Shown here: positions 45,155-57,744 of the stretch, in pieces
How positions within the stretch are numbered: the first letter of the stretch is position 1
Layout of the letters: each line of letters starts with the position of its first letter
DNA from: Gossypium raimondii
Lineage: Eukaryota > Streptophyta > Magnoliopsida > Malvales > Malvaceae
Assembly: GCF_025698545.1 (NCBI RefSeq)
Contig: NC_068565.1
Coordinates: 3,534,001-3,598,000 of the forward strand
DNA: 64,000 nucleotides
Reading direction: 5' to 3'
Position numbers and translations under genes: made by a program
The notes under the pieces: model-generated
The model's input: only the letters and a program-made list of their open reading frames with translations
What the model was told of the DNA's origin: nothing
Databases searched by the model: none

Positions 45155-48100
45155 TTATGCAATATTTGAACTTGTTATAGTAACAGTATCCAATGATGTA
45201 CTTGGCTCATCATTAGAGTTCTCACAGCTATGAATCTCCATTGATGTTTCAAGCGGAAGTTGATGGAATGGCTTAGGAGGCATATCAAGGAGTTCAACAT
45301 CAGATTCAAGCATCTTCAAAACTTTACTCATTGAAGGACGATCAAAAGGCAGTAATTGTATACACCAAAAGGCTGTTATTACCATTTTCTTTACCATTGC
45401 TTTTTCATCGTCAGAAACATCTCCCAACTCCAAGTCCTCTCCTTGATCTAATCGGTCATAAATCCAAGATGGAAAATAGATCTGACTAGTGTGGTCAGCA
45501 AATGCATTCACATTCTTTCTCCTTCCAACCATTTCCATCAGTAACATTCCAAAACTATAAACATCAGCTTTGTATGAGATGCCTCCAAGATTTTTGTAAA
45601 CCAATTCTGGAGCAATATATCCTATCGTTCCTCGTGCCGCAGTGAGAGAGACAATGCTATCATCTACTGAATACAATTTAGCAAGACCAAAATCGGAAAC
45701 TTTTGGATTAAAATTCTCATCAAGAAGAATATTGTGTGGCTTGATATCAAAATGTAGAATTTGCATGTCACATCCTTGATGCAAGTAGTGAATTCCTTGA
45801 GCCACCCCAAGCACAATATCAAACATTTTTTTCCAGCCCAAAGTGTTCTTATTTTCTTCTGTAAATATGAGTTTATCTAAAGATCCATTAGACATGAAGT
45901 CATATACCAGAGCTTGCTTTGATCCCTCCACACAAAATCCAGTAAGTTTTGCCACATTGGCATGATGAATTCTCCCAATAGAAGCAACTTCATTTATGAA
46001 ATCTTGGCCATTACCCTTTGATTTGCCCAACAATTTTATTGCCACGTGATGCCCACTACGAAGCTTCCCTTTAAATACTGAGCCATAACCCCCTTCACCT
46101 AATTTATCTTTAAAACTTTTAGTCATTTTCTTAATTTCTTTATAGGAATACCTAATGGGAACAAGATTGTTTTGGCTTTGAAGGAACTCTTCGATCATAT
46201 CATCCATAGATAAATGTCTTCTTCTCCATTTGTATGTAACAAGAGCAAGCAAAAAAATTATCCCAGGCAACGACCTCGATGATATAACTCCAACTTTAAA
46301 GAAATACAATGTAACACGTCAGTAATTGTGAAATTAATCAAATAATTTTTAACTTACATTCTCAGAAAAAAGTATATAGTGTGATAGTTTTATGTTAACT
46401 AGTATTTGAGATATTTCACTAGTCTATGGACTTAACCGAGAGTAGTCCGAATTATATGTTATGTTTTTGTCATTAGCAGGTATATCTCAACAAATTAAAA
46501 TTCAGAATTTCAAACACAAAAGGAGTAAATCATGCAAAGTGGATACCAATTCTAACCTCACACATTCCAATAGATTGACAGGGTCATGACATTCGCCCAA
46601 ATTAACACATTCGTAACCCCATCCAATTAGCAAATTCTAAAGAAAGAACAGGATTCTTAACCATGAAGGATACTCAACTGTTGTCTCTATTAAAAATAAA
46701 CTTGAGGAAGGACAAATTAAAAATATAATAACCTTCAAATTTCATAAATGAAACAAAATCTAGAACCACCAAAAGATGCAAGAGAACCCCCCAAAAAAAA
46801 GATTTGATAAACTCAAGAGCTAACTTTCTTTACTTGACAAAAAAAATATTTTTTCGTATAATAGAGGAAGATTGTTTTCAGCATTCAAACTCCTTAAAGA
46901 ATGCTATAGATTTCTTAGTTTTGCAGTGAAATTAAATATAAACTTGTATACTATGATAGGCTCCTTATTCTTCCCCCCCCCCCCCAAAGAATATTGCTAA
47001 TATCTTTTCTTAACTAGTGCTAGAATTTGTATCTGAAAAAATGCAAATCTGCAAATCCAAAATTAACAATACCTGTTATTGCCAAACAGAGAATATAAGT
47101 TCCTGTAAAAAAACCACGAATAAAAACGAAATATCATTATTTCAAGAGAGCAGCGAAATAGTAAAATCAAAGCACTTCTAAATTCTAATGAATTTTGGGA
47201 ATCATACTTCTTGGCATAGAATCGTTGATATCGTAGTAGACATGGGGGCCGTGGAAAAGGAAATATACAAAGCTGTCCATATAGTTTCTGAAGGCAAATT
47301 TCAAGTTTGACAATCTGGATTATATATTCAACAAATCAAAGTAAAATTAATAAAGGGGTGTAAAGGAAAATTCCAAATTTGTGTAAAAAAATCAATGGAA
47401 GGTAATTTAAAACATTATATAATGCTTTGTGGTATATACTCAAAAAAAAAAAAATACAACAATTCTTTACATATGTTTGCTTGTAAAAAGTACGCAACAT
47501 GTATTACAGTATAAGAGTTTTAGGTAACTAAAATGATTTAATATAATGAAAGGTGAGACAAAATTTATTCAAATTAATTAATCCAAAAGTATATATTATT
47601 GCATTAATAGAGTTTTGCCAAAAAATAAACTCATCCTCAATGGTGGAATATTTACGTACTACCAACTAAATTGAAAATTCATCAAAATTTAAAAAGAAAA
47701 TAAAAGAGAGACATTATGTTCGCAGAATTTAGAAACATTGTGGTTGTAAAAACATAATCAAATATAATTGTCCAAAAGAAGACAAAACAGCAGAGGCAGA
47801 TACTAAATTAGAAATGCTTTTAGTTCATTTGATTGTTAGATGTTGATCAATTTTAGATGCAAAATCATGATTCTTAATTACCATCATAAAATTTAATTGC
47901 GAAAAAAGTAACATAAAATAAAACAAAACAAAAGTAGATGTTATAACTAAAAATTCCAGAATGATGCACACTCAAAATGCAAACTTAAATTATTAAAGAA
48001 ACTTACATTTCTTTAAACGACGAAACTTTAACTTTATTTTTATAACAACTCTGGTACCTGCACGTATTCCATTTGACCCAAAAACCCTCTAATAGTTTTT

Positions 48101-48791
48101 TGTAGATATCCAGTGTAGACATGCCTATTATATTATCAATCATAATTGGAACCTCCGCTTCGATAGTGCAAGCTTGATTGATATCAGATAGGTGGGTGTT
48201 TCCATTTAAAAAATAGAAATGAGAAGTTGGAAGGGAAGAGGAAGTATTGGATTTGATGGTACAACGAGAAGCCTCAATATAAAGTGATGATTTTATAGGT
48301 TTGGAGCAATTCATAACATAAATAATGCTACCCTCTAACCTTCCACCATAATAATTATAATAATTATAACTAGAAGAAGAAGAAGAAGAAAGAAAAAGGG
48401 AAACAGATGATTGATCATAATGGTAATGATAAGGAAGTACAGAACTAAGAGGAAGAGAGTTGCAATCATCCGTGTCCAAGCTCGCATCGACCATTCGTAT
48501 TGTATAATTTTCGTAAATGATTTGTTGGACAGAGAATTTCCCTCCTCTCCCAACCAAAGTGGTGCGATTATTGTTCTCACACTCAAATTCAAAGCCATAA
48601 TGACCACAGTGGGGAGGTTGGTTTTTTAATCGGAATGGAAAACTGATATTCAAATTCCCACAGAAAGTAGAGCCGCAGTCTTGGTTAATAAGACTCCTAG
48701 CAAAACAAACAGCAGGAAATAGAATTACAAATAAAGCAAAAGAGAGCATTAGGTGACGGAACAATGGCAGTTTTGCTTTTAATTTTGGCAT
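45155..48791 (-). CDS. LRK10L-type receptor-like kinase, complete four-exon gene
   Basis: Proposed exons on the minus strand: 48791-48007, 47314-47208, 47102-47073 (30 bp) and 46293-45155, all GT-AG, phases 2, 1, 1, giving about 686 residues (a Met at 48821 would add 10). Signal peptide, GUB_WAK_bind region ([15 protein letters not shown]), variable Ser/Tyr tract, then exon 2 with [15 protein letters not shown] before the transmembrane helix ([11 protein letters not shown]). Kinase, roughly residues 367-640: [11 protein letters not shown] (about 373), Lys 394 in [14 protein letters not shown] (about 488), DFG (about 508), [12 protein letters not shown] in place of HRD marks a non-RD kinase. 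C-tail rich in Ser/Thr. Predicted plasma-membrane receptor in perception or defence; ligand unknown. This is the best-preserved copy. Confidence 0.88.
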
Positions 48792-50640
48792 GCTAAAATT
48801 TTGGGTGAGGAAGAAGAACAATAATGGGGGTTAATGATTAAGTTTCTAACTAAATCAGGGAAATATATAAGAAAACTTGAGTGGAAGAAGAAGCATTAAT
48901 GAGGACAGAAGACTTTGACTAGTCTTCAGCTTTATTTGGGATGAATATTTTATTTTCAATAAATTGTTTACACCTTTTATTCTTTTATCTTTTTTCTGGG
49001 AAGAGCCATGGTTATCACAAGCAAAAGAAAAAGGAATTTTAATATTATTCAAAAAAAAAAAAATTTGGACCATATGCTTGTAGTCGTAGATCAACGTTTA
49101 TGACCTTAATAAATTCCAATTACAATGAGGAGGACCAAGACAATGCAAGTCTTTAGTCTTCTTTGAAACACAAAAACATTTGTTGCATCTTTTGTAACTA
49201 TTTGTTGCATCATTCTAAAAAGTAAGTTAATAGTTAGAAGTGTCAAGCAAGGCGACTCAATGCCCAATTGTATAGATTCTTTTTATTTTATTCCACGAAT
49301 ACTTCACTACTTTTCAAATAATTACATGAATTTAAAATAAAACAAATTCAATATAAGATATAATTTCTATTTATTTAAGTTTAAATTCAAAACTAAATTC
49401 TATTTCTAAATTTTAATTATCCAAAATTAATTTAAAAACTTAAATTTAAAAATACATTAAGAGACTTCAAATTCCGTTTTATTTTAAATGAAATCGGTTT
49501 AGTAAAGAGGTGACTATGGATCAAGTCAAGCCGAATCGAAGTTCAGTTTCAAAAAATTCCAAGTCCTAGAGCCTATTTTTGATCCAACTCACCCAAAAGC
49601 TCGTTTTCTATTTGAAAATATTAAAAATATTTTTAATTGATATTTTACATATTTTTATAATTAAATTTAAATTTTAATAAAAATTATTATTTAAATTAAA
49701 CTATAAAAATATTTATCCAAATCTGACCCAAATCGAATTAGGCCGGGTGGGCGATCCGATCATGACAGGAAAGGAGAAACAAGAAAGACGAAGCCTAAAC
49801 AGGCAGTAAATTCATTTTAATTCTACATACATTCCATATTATTATTTAGGGATAATATAGTTTTTGACCCTAATCTTGATAGTTAAGTGGACTTTAGTAC
49901 ATATATCTTTTTTGTTCTACTTTGACACTCGAACTTCAAATATTTTGGTTCCTAAACTTGAAAAATATAAAAGTTTTATGATGCAACTCTGTAAGATTGT
50001 GTTACATCATCACTTAAAAATTAAAAAAATATATAAATATTTTTAATTAATATCTTATATATCTCTATAATTAAATTTAAATTTAAAAAATATTTTTTAT
50101 TATTTAAATTCAACTGAGATTAAATCAAAATAAAATGTAAAAATACTTATTCAAATCTGACCCAAATTGAGTTGGGCCGGGCAGGCTACCCAGTCATCTC
50201 AAGTCTACTTTAGCACAGGTAAGTAAAGTTGAATCATTAGATTGGGATATATGTGTGCTTCGGGTAAATACTTATTTGGGCTGAATTATTTGGACTTCAA
50301 TTATGAATTTAATTTTTTACTAATATGTGTGAGAAGCCCATTCTTTTATGAATTTTGGGCCACTTCGGTTTCGTCTTCAGGAATTAAACATTCATAAAAA
50401 TCTAAAAAAATTTATTAAATTATTATTTATTAATTAAACCAGTTGATTATTCAATCGGTTTGACCACTAGTTCTTGATTCAACTCATTTGATCGGTTCAA
50501 CTACCCAACTAACAATAATTAAATGAATGATTCAACATCCATAAAAATCTAAAAAAGAATATTAAATCAATTACATATGTTCAATAGCCAAGTTTTTTTT
50601 TACTAATTTCAAACAATTTTTTAATTTAATTGATTCAACC
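48792..50640. repeat. Promoter region and duplicated upstream flank
   Basis: 48792-49010 is near-identical to 16208-16420 and probably holds the promoter and leader of the kinase gene. 49100-50640 matches 16500-17880 and 284-1620. A local repeat is present: the block at 49605-49760 recurs diverged at 50035-50200. Confidence 0.65.
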
Positions 50641-53199
50641 ATTTTGTTCAAACTAGGGTGTTCGCAAAAGTCTCGACTCTCCTAAAATGGAAAAGTTTTT
50701 ATTTAAGTCATTTAAAATTTTAAAATTTTAAATTAATAAAGGTAAATTACACTTTGGCCCCATAAAAATATAAAAATTTGATTTAATCCTTTAAAATTAT
50801 AAATATATAGGCTATTAAAATGATGAAATTATATTTTTGCTTCGTAAAAATTATAATTTAATTTTGACCCCCTTTTTTTTTGATTTCACCCCTAATTCAA
50901 ACCATTATACTAGTTGGTTCTTAGTCTAATCAATCCAACCAACCAATCCACTACTATTCCAGTAAAATTGGTCATATCATCAAATCTTGATAGAATCCAA
51001 ATTTAAAGGACCAAAATGGATCTAACTTGAAAGCAGTATTGAAACCTGTCTTTCTTGTTTTCTCCGTCTCTTAAAACCCCCGACCTTCGTTTTTTTTTTT
51101 AGTCTTTGAGTTCCTTAGAGAGTTGGTTCATATTTTAGGATATTGTTTCATGCTTTTGGCTTGCGAGTTCTTTGTATTGTAATGGTATTTTTTGTATTAG
51201 TGTGAGGAGTATTGTGGTGTTATTTTGCTATCCATTGATTCGTTTTGGGTGAAGGTTTATTTTGAGCCTTTGTGTTTATATGGAATACCTTATCTTCGAG
51301 TTCTGGGTTTTCCTTTATATATTTCTATCAGTTCGAAAAAGATGGAATTCTAGATTTGATTTGGAGATAAAATTGTGTTTTATTTTTGTGTACTTTCCTG
51401 ATTTTTCTAAATAATATTTTTTTCTGCTTCAATCCAACTACAATACTTGCATTATAAACAACTATTTCATTGAATTTCTTTTTATTTTAAAATACTTTTA
51501 AACTGTTTTTTCTAGAGATTCTCTAAAATTTTCTATTAAAACTTTATATATTTGGTAAAAGGATTAAGAAAATTCCTGGACTTAGTGATGGATTGCATTT
51601 CAACCCTTTTATCGAAAAAAATTGACAAATTAATTTTTACACATTTCAAAACATGTAAATTTGTCGCTCGTTAAAATTTTTCTACATTTTAACCCATTCA
51701 TCATTTCCTTTGCAGAAAAATAGTTGATATACCATTAGAACATGAGCCTCAAGCATTATAAATGAATAATAATACCTCGGTATATGAAGTAGTTATGTTA
51801 CATTTGATAGGAATATCAAAGGAAAATTTTCCGTTTATTTTAAAAAGATTTTATTCATTTTCTAATTGTATATATAATTTATATTAATTATTTTTATTTT
51901 AAGTCTAATTATTTTAAAACATATTTATGAAATAAATTTTTTGGTGTTATTAATTAAACATCAATTGGAGCATTAATATTGTAAGTCTTCCGTTATTTAA
52001 TATTTAAATAATATGAAATTGAACATTTAAACGTAAAATATAAAATCATTCTTAATAATTTATAATAAAGGGAATAATAAAACAGATGATTAGATGAAAT
52101 CAAGAATCAGGTTAAATTCACACCTGAACATGGAAATATTTGTGTCGATATGATTTATAAACAGGGTTTAGCCATGAATACTTTTTTGTGAGAGGCAAAA
52201 TCAAAATTTTTCTTTTCACTTAAAAACTTAATATTTTAATTTTTCCTTAATTTTGTCCATTCAAACATGTTAAGACTGTTTGGTTTGGTTTGCCTGTCGG
52301 TACGTAAGCTTATTCATGCAAAAGTGTGCTTTTATCAATTAAAAAAAACAGCGATAAGGTAAAATGTCAGTTTCTAATAGGGTCTGACTGCAGCATCGAC
52401 AAACGAGAGCAATAGGATGCTATCCTATTTTCCTCCAATAGCATATTTATTTGTCATTAATAATTAATTTTATTTTAATTGTAATAAAAAGTTAATGACA
52501 TAATTCATCGTTTACAAACACCATCTTCATATAATGTTTAAATTTTCTTTTAGATCATTTATGATTGTAATTCTTGAACACATATGACATAATGGATGAT
52601 TATTTGGTATTGCTGATAGTAAAATTTTTAATTTCATATATAGATTTGAAAGTTTGATATATATTTTAAGTTGTATTTAAAAAATAGGATATATGAAAAT
52701 TTTCAATCTCACTTATTGAGTTAATTAATAATCCATAAAAATATTACTTTGTATGTTTTAATTATTAATTAATTTTAGATATTTGACTTCTATTAATTTA
52801 AATGTTTTAATGTTTTTTGAAAAGGTGACTTGTTAAAAAAGTGTGTATTTAATTTTTCATAAAACAAATTATTTGTACATAATCATAAATTGGTATAAGA
52901 AGACTGTACAATCAAACCTAAGACATCAAAGCAATTAAGCGGATTGATTGTTAATTTCAAATGTTTAAATTTGATAGTCAATCAATTTAAAGATATAATG
53001 AGATGTAATTTTGTAAATTAGATATCTCAATCTTAATATTAAGTGATTGATGACTCTAAGCTACTTAAAAATAAGAAGACAATCAATCTTCACTTTAATT
53101 TGTATGACGCAAAGTTCTTAAAACCATTTCAAAGAATGATCAAGAAATAATAGATACAAGATCTAATTAAAACATCAAGTAACAACCCGACCAAAACCC
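50641..53199. other. Intergenic DNA, nothing firmly identified
   Basis: AT-rich. 50940-52000 partly resembles 17860-18260 and 20100-22270 (for example AATTATTTTAAAACAT near 51905 against 22228). 51010-51400 is less AT-rich and pyrimidine/G-rich but lacks an open frame. Confidence 0.45.
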
Positions 53200-53428
53200 A
53201 CCAAAGAGATATCCAAAGTCTCAAATCTGGAATTAAATGATACGAGCCAAGGAGGTGACACTCAAAGGTTTGTCTTTCCTAGTGGTCCAATCATTCGAAG
53301 TAAGGCACGACAATTAAAATTAAAGATGAATGCTTTTGTCCAAGACTTTATTGCTACAATTTTAATTCATCATATTTGTGACATTGACAAATACGGGAAT
53401 GCAATTCACTGGACCAATCTTAGAATAG
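53200..53428 (+). pseudogene. Gypsy polyprotein C-terminal relic
   Basis: The plus strand encodes FVFPSGPIIRSKARQLKLKM followed by NAFVQDFIA. This fits the conserved GP(I/M)TR(S/A)-type end of gypsy polyproteins just before the 3' LTR. The frame soon ends; everything upstream is unrecognisable. Confidence 0.6.
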
Positions 53429-54040
53429 TGAAAGCCCATAAATTGGTGGATTAATCTTTTATCTATCTTATTATTATTATTATTATTTACTTAATTCTCA
53501 TTGGTTGGGACACATCATTTATGAGTTAAGTAATTTTATTGGTTAGGTTATTATTTATTTATTTTCTTAGATAATTTTAAAGAGTTTTATTAGGATTCAA
53601 TTACTCTTTAAAGAGTTTTTATTAGGATTCAATTACTTTTGAAAGAGTTTTATTAGGATTCAATTACTCTTGTAATTTGCCTATAAATAGGCTTGTAAAA
53701 AAGAAGAGTATTTGTTTTTTTTCAAATTTGTGTGAGGCAAATTTTTTTGTGAGTAAGTGATTCCTCTCTTACTATTTAAATTGGAATTTGTTACTTTCGA
53801 GGGTATTTCGGAGTTGCAAATATTCAAATTTCTTTCCTGTTCATCGGTGTTTCTAGAGGTTCTTCTTCTAGGGGTTTCGTAGGGAGCCGCTCAATCATTG
53901 GCGTTTTTGGTTACAAGTTAACCAAGGGTTCTATAGGGCAAATCTATCCTTTTTTTTATTATTTAACTAATTTTATTTATTCTCGTTTTTTTATTTCTAA
54001 TTTGTGTTTCTCTTGTATCTAGAACCGGGATTCCGCATCA
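53429..54040 (+). repeat. Putative 3' LTR of the same gypsy relic
   Basis: Follows the polyprotein end. It has a TATA box (CTATAAATAG at 53681-53690) and three tandem ~31-bp units (53578-53672). It starts TGAAAGCC; the CA end near 54040 is a guess. No target duplication or partner LTR was found. Confidence 0.5.
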
Positions 54041-55140
54041 TTAAAGGTCAACGTAACTACATCATACAAAGAAATGCTCCCACCACTCCACTTCGAGACA
54101 TGCACAAAATCTGATTTCTTCGATCACTACTTGAAAGAGTTGATAATTGTCATATTTAGAATTATTTTAATATAGTTTTTATAGTATTTTAGGAGTAAAA
54201 TATTTTTTTATTATAGTTTATAGTGTTTGAAATTAATTAAATTTTATTTAATTTTCCGGATTTATTAGCTATATTTTCTCCATTGTAAATTTGAGATCAA
54301 AAAAATGAAAGAGTTGAAATATAAAGTAAGAAACGATGAATCTTCTACTCCACTGGATCAACTTTACAGTGAAACATATTTTAAATTCAGAAATTTTGAT
54401 AGCAATTATTCCTTTCACCATAATTTTTCATTTGGTGGAGCTGCTAATAAAAGTAAAAAGAAACAAAAGAATAGAGAATGGGTTTGATCAATATTTTATG
54501 GTTGATTTTTTATATATATACTCGAATCTATGTTTCTAAAAGATCTCTTAAAATATTGAAAAAAAGTTTAGTTAGCAATAAATACGCATTTTTATTTTTA
54601 AATTATTGGTTCAATCGATTAATTTAATTAGAGATTCATATATTATTTATGATTTTAATATAAAAACAAACTTAGTTAACAGTTTGATCCATAAATATTG
54701 TAAATTAAAAATATAACATCATTTTCACTTTTTTCCATCATCACCCAAACTTAATTAAACACGAAAGAAATAATGGCATGTTTGCACATGATGTGTAAGG
54801 AAGAGTTAGATACAACAAAATACAAGAATGTCAACTTCCCCAACGTGATCCCCATGTGAGAACAAATTCTTCTAATCCGTCATGTTAATTATTACTTTTA
54901 TATTTTTGTTACACTTTAAAAAACATTATTATATTCTCTTATAATTTTTTTAAATTGTATCCAAATTGAAAATGCATATTACTCTTTAGAAAAGGAAAAA
55001 TTAAATTGATGATTATGGGGGGCATCAAATCACAGCTCCGACATAATTAAAGGGAGCCGACAGTCATTTTCCGACTTTATGTTCCCCCAGAGAGAAAATA
55101 TCCAGTGCAACTGATTCTATTACATCAACAATGACAGGAG
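54041..55140. other. Intergenic DNA
   Basis: AT-rich, no recognised gene. A 60-codon frame at 54305-54487 has no domain and ordinary base composition. Confidence 0.45.
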
Positions 55141-55330
55141 GAGATGTTGAAGTCATTCCACGTGGATCCCCATGTTGACGTCAGAAGATACGGATCCCAC
55201 AAGCCTCCGATATTTAATAAATGTCCCCAAATCTTATCCATACGTAACAAATGTAGCAACGCGTAACCTACACGTGATAGAAACGTGGCATCCAACCATC
55301 AAAGCTGCCAGTCCAAATGACGAGAAGTCG
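55141..55330. promoter_or_regulatory. Cluster of ACGT-core motifs resembling an ABA-responsive promoter
   Basis: Within about 130 bp: CCACGTGG (55158), TGACGTCA (55176), ATACGTAAC (near 55240), ACGCGTAACC (near 55258, CE3-like), ACACGTGA (55270) and AAACGTGGC (55281). Such clusters mark promoters of ABA- and drought-responsive genes such as LEA genes. No coding sequence of that kind follows on either strand within 2 kb, and the 87-codon frame at 55172-55435 looks like chance. Likely an orphaned promoter fragment. Confidence 0.4.
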
Positions 55331-56340
55331 TCGAAAAAGGGAGATTACAATAACACAATGGCATCCACTTGGAAAAATAGTCACAAAACCGTGTATCATT
55401 GGTGTGTAAAATATAATTTTTTTATTATCAAGTAAAAGTTTGTCTTATGAATGTGTTATTTTATTATATTAATAATTTACCAAATCCGGTTGTCAAAACA
55501 ACAAAAATACCTAATCCAATTCCAACCAATTATATCTTCACTAATCTTTTAGTCATACCTTAAAAATGCTCTCAACATTGATGAGGGTAAAATAGATTAC
55601 TTAAAGCACCGAATTAATAATCGGTGGAGAGAAAATAAAATAAAATTAATTAATTTTCCTATATAGATCCGAAATAGAAATCAACCAATTTTTCTGTATA
55701 GATCCAAAATAAAATACACTTCTAATAAGGTATTCTATTGAATCAAATATACTATAAATGTCTTAAAAGTTAAGATTTAAGACCATAAGTACTACTAACA
55801 AATCTGCTAGTATTAATTAGAAACGAGTAAAATGGTTAATCCTCATGTCGTTATGTACTTAGACAACCCAAAATCCGATAATATTTTTATTAAAAAATTC
55901 AAAAATATGCATTTTAAGGTATGAGCTCACATATTCCATATACTCTATTTGAATTCTATCTTTAAGCTTATCATTATCCTTTTATGTGTCTTAACCTTAT
56001 ATCTTGCAAACTTTTATTCACTTTCAATAAAAAATCATTTCAATCTATCACTGTGTTATAGTGACTGACAAAATTACTTATTTTGGTTAGGTATAAATAA
56101 GGTATATAGCATGAAATTACTAATATAATTTTATGAAGCACTGATGTCACCAATTAAGTGCTATATTGAATTTTGTTAGAATATTGTAGGTGTTACATAT
56201 TGTTATGTTGAGTGGTACAAGTATTTGTGTACACCATAAGAATTGTGATTATGTTGGTAATTTTATCTTATAATAATAATAATATTTTATTTGAAGATTT
56301 AGTAGTAACAAATATACAGACTATATTTGTATTGGAAATT
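55331..56340. other. Intergenic DNA, nothing identified
   Basis: AT-rich sequence without open frames or repeat termini. Confidence 0.5.
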
Positions 56341-56650
56341 AGATTATATAGAGTGAATTCTTGAAATGGACAATTTGAAGGACATTCAACTAATAGAGAA
56401 ACTTATGTCTAATACATCTCAGTTTGTAGTGGCTCGTGATGTGAAAATGTTGATTCATAAACAATGAAAAATTAAGGTTCAGCATGTTAACAAGGAAGGT
56501 AACAGAGTTGCAGATGCATTGACTAAACAAATTCTTGGTTGGGAGATATGTCTTTATAGTTTCCTACAACCATTCGTGTCTTATCTCTTGTTGATGATGA
56601 CTTAATCGAATATGGCAAGAACAATATGACTTTGATGTAATGAATCACAA
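56341..56650 (+). pseudogene. LINE-type RNase H domain relic
   Basis: The plus strand encodes fragments FVVARDVKMLIHKQ, a stop, then KIKVQHVNKEGNRVADALTK. This is the typical end of the RNase H-like domain of plant LINEs and related relics. In-frame stops show decay. No poly(A) tail or target duplication recognised. Confidence 0.65.
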
Positions 56651-57409
56651 CAATAATTAGTGTATTTACTGTGTAAATAATTTTTATGAGTTTATATATT
56701 TATTGTTTTATTTTTTATTTCAAAAGTGCAATATTTCAACACAAATAATTATGAACAACCACTCAAAAAGTTATACTAATTAAATATTTTTAATTGTAAA
56801 TTGTAATATAGTTAATGACAGCCCATTAAGAATATGTACTCTAGAGTCTTAGCCTTCACTAGATATAGTTGAAGAGTCATCTTATACATAAATGAAAGTG
56901 GAACTGAAAATTTATTTGTAGCTAAAATGGTCAATAATTTCTTACAATGCTCAAATTAAATGTATTACAACGTAAATTTATCTTTTATTATATTTTGATA
57001 TACTACCATAAATGTTTAAATCCAACTTCACTTATTTTCTTTTCCAAATAATTTTAAAAAATTTAAATTATTCAATTTACATAAAAATTTCAACTGACAT
57101 TAATTAACACGCCTAAACCTATATCTTTCAGATTGACAATAATACTAAAACTAATCGAGAGATCGACTATTAAGTTAAAATATTGATTCCAAAATTTGTA
57201 AATATTTAATTATTCTAAAGTAAAAAATAAAATATTAGCTCCCAACATTTTATCCCACAAAAGTAAAATAAAAATAAAAGATTACGTTTCCCCAAATACT
57301 TTTTACATTTCCCAACCAAAAATGCAATTAGTTTAGTTTGCTTCGGTAATACGGTAGCGTTTTCCTATAAGGAAATCAGTCAAACTCCATCACCATACTC
57401 AAAACGATT
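56651..57409. other. Intergenic DNA
   Basis: AT-rich, no features recognised; the distal promoter of the C2 gene may extend here. Confidence 0.4.
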
Positions 57410-57744
57410 TTTTTAATTAAATATAATTACTTAATATTTAATTAAATTAAAAAGAAAAACAACTCTGATCAATTGTATATAAGAAGAAAGTTTTGCTTAG
57501 TGTAATCTAACTGTCATTCAAGATTTACGCATTCATTTCAGACAAAGCAGACTCTTTTGAAATTCAAGTCTTTGGTTCAGATTCTTTTTTCTTTCTTTTT
57601 TTTGAAGAAAATCTCTATGAAAGTTCCTTTTTTAATTCCTTAACGATAGTGATTTTGGGTTATGGAGAAAAGGAGTGAAATGTTGTGATTTTTGTTGAAG
57701 TGGGGGTTTGTTTTTCTCTTTTAATAGTTTTAGAAATGGGTTTG
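57410..57744 (+). promoter_or_regulatory. Proximal promoter and 5' leader of the SMP/C2 gene
   Basis: Conserved in the truncated copy at 29885-30543 (landmarks GTTTTGCTTAGTGTAAT, TTCATTTCAGACAAAGCA). A short upstream ATG frame (57662) ends at once. The start codon chosen, 57745, begins MEISIMLHV, which matches the expected N-terminal membrane anchor; an upstream in-frame ATG at 57736 adds MGL. Confidence 0.6.

Noticed and set aside
54305-54539. Two overlapping 60-67 codon frames
   Set aside because: No recognisable domain, splice context or conservation inside the window.
55172-55435. 87-codon frame beginning MLTSEDTDPTS
   Set aside because: It coincides with an ACGT motif cluster that looks like promoter DNA; the peptide resembles no family I know.
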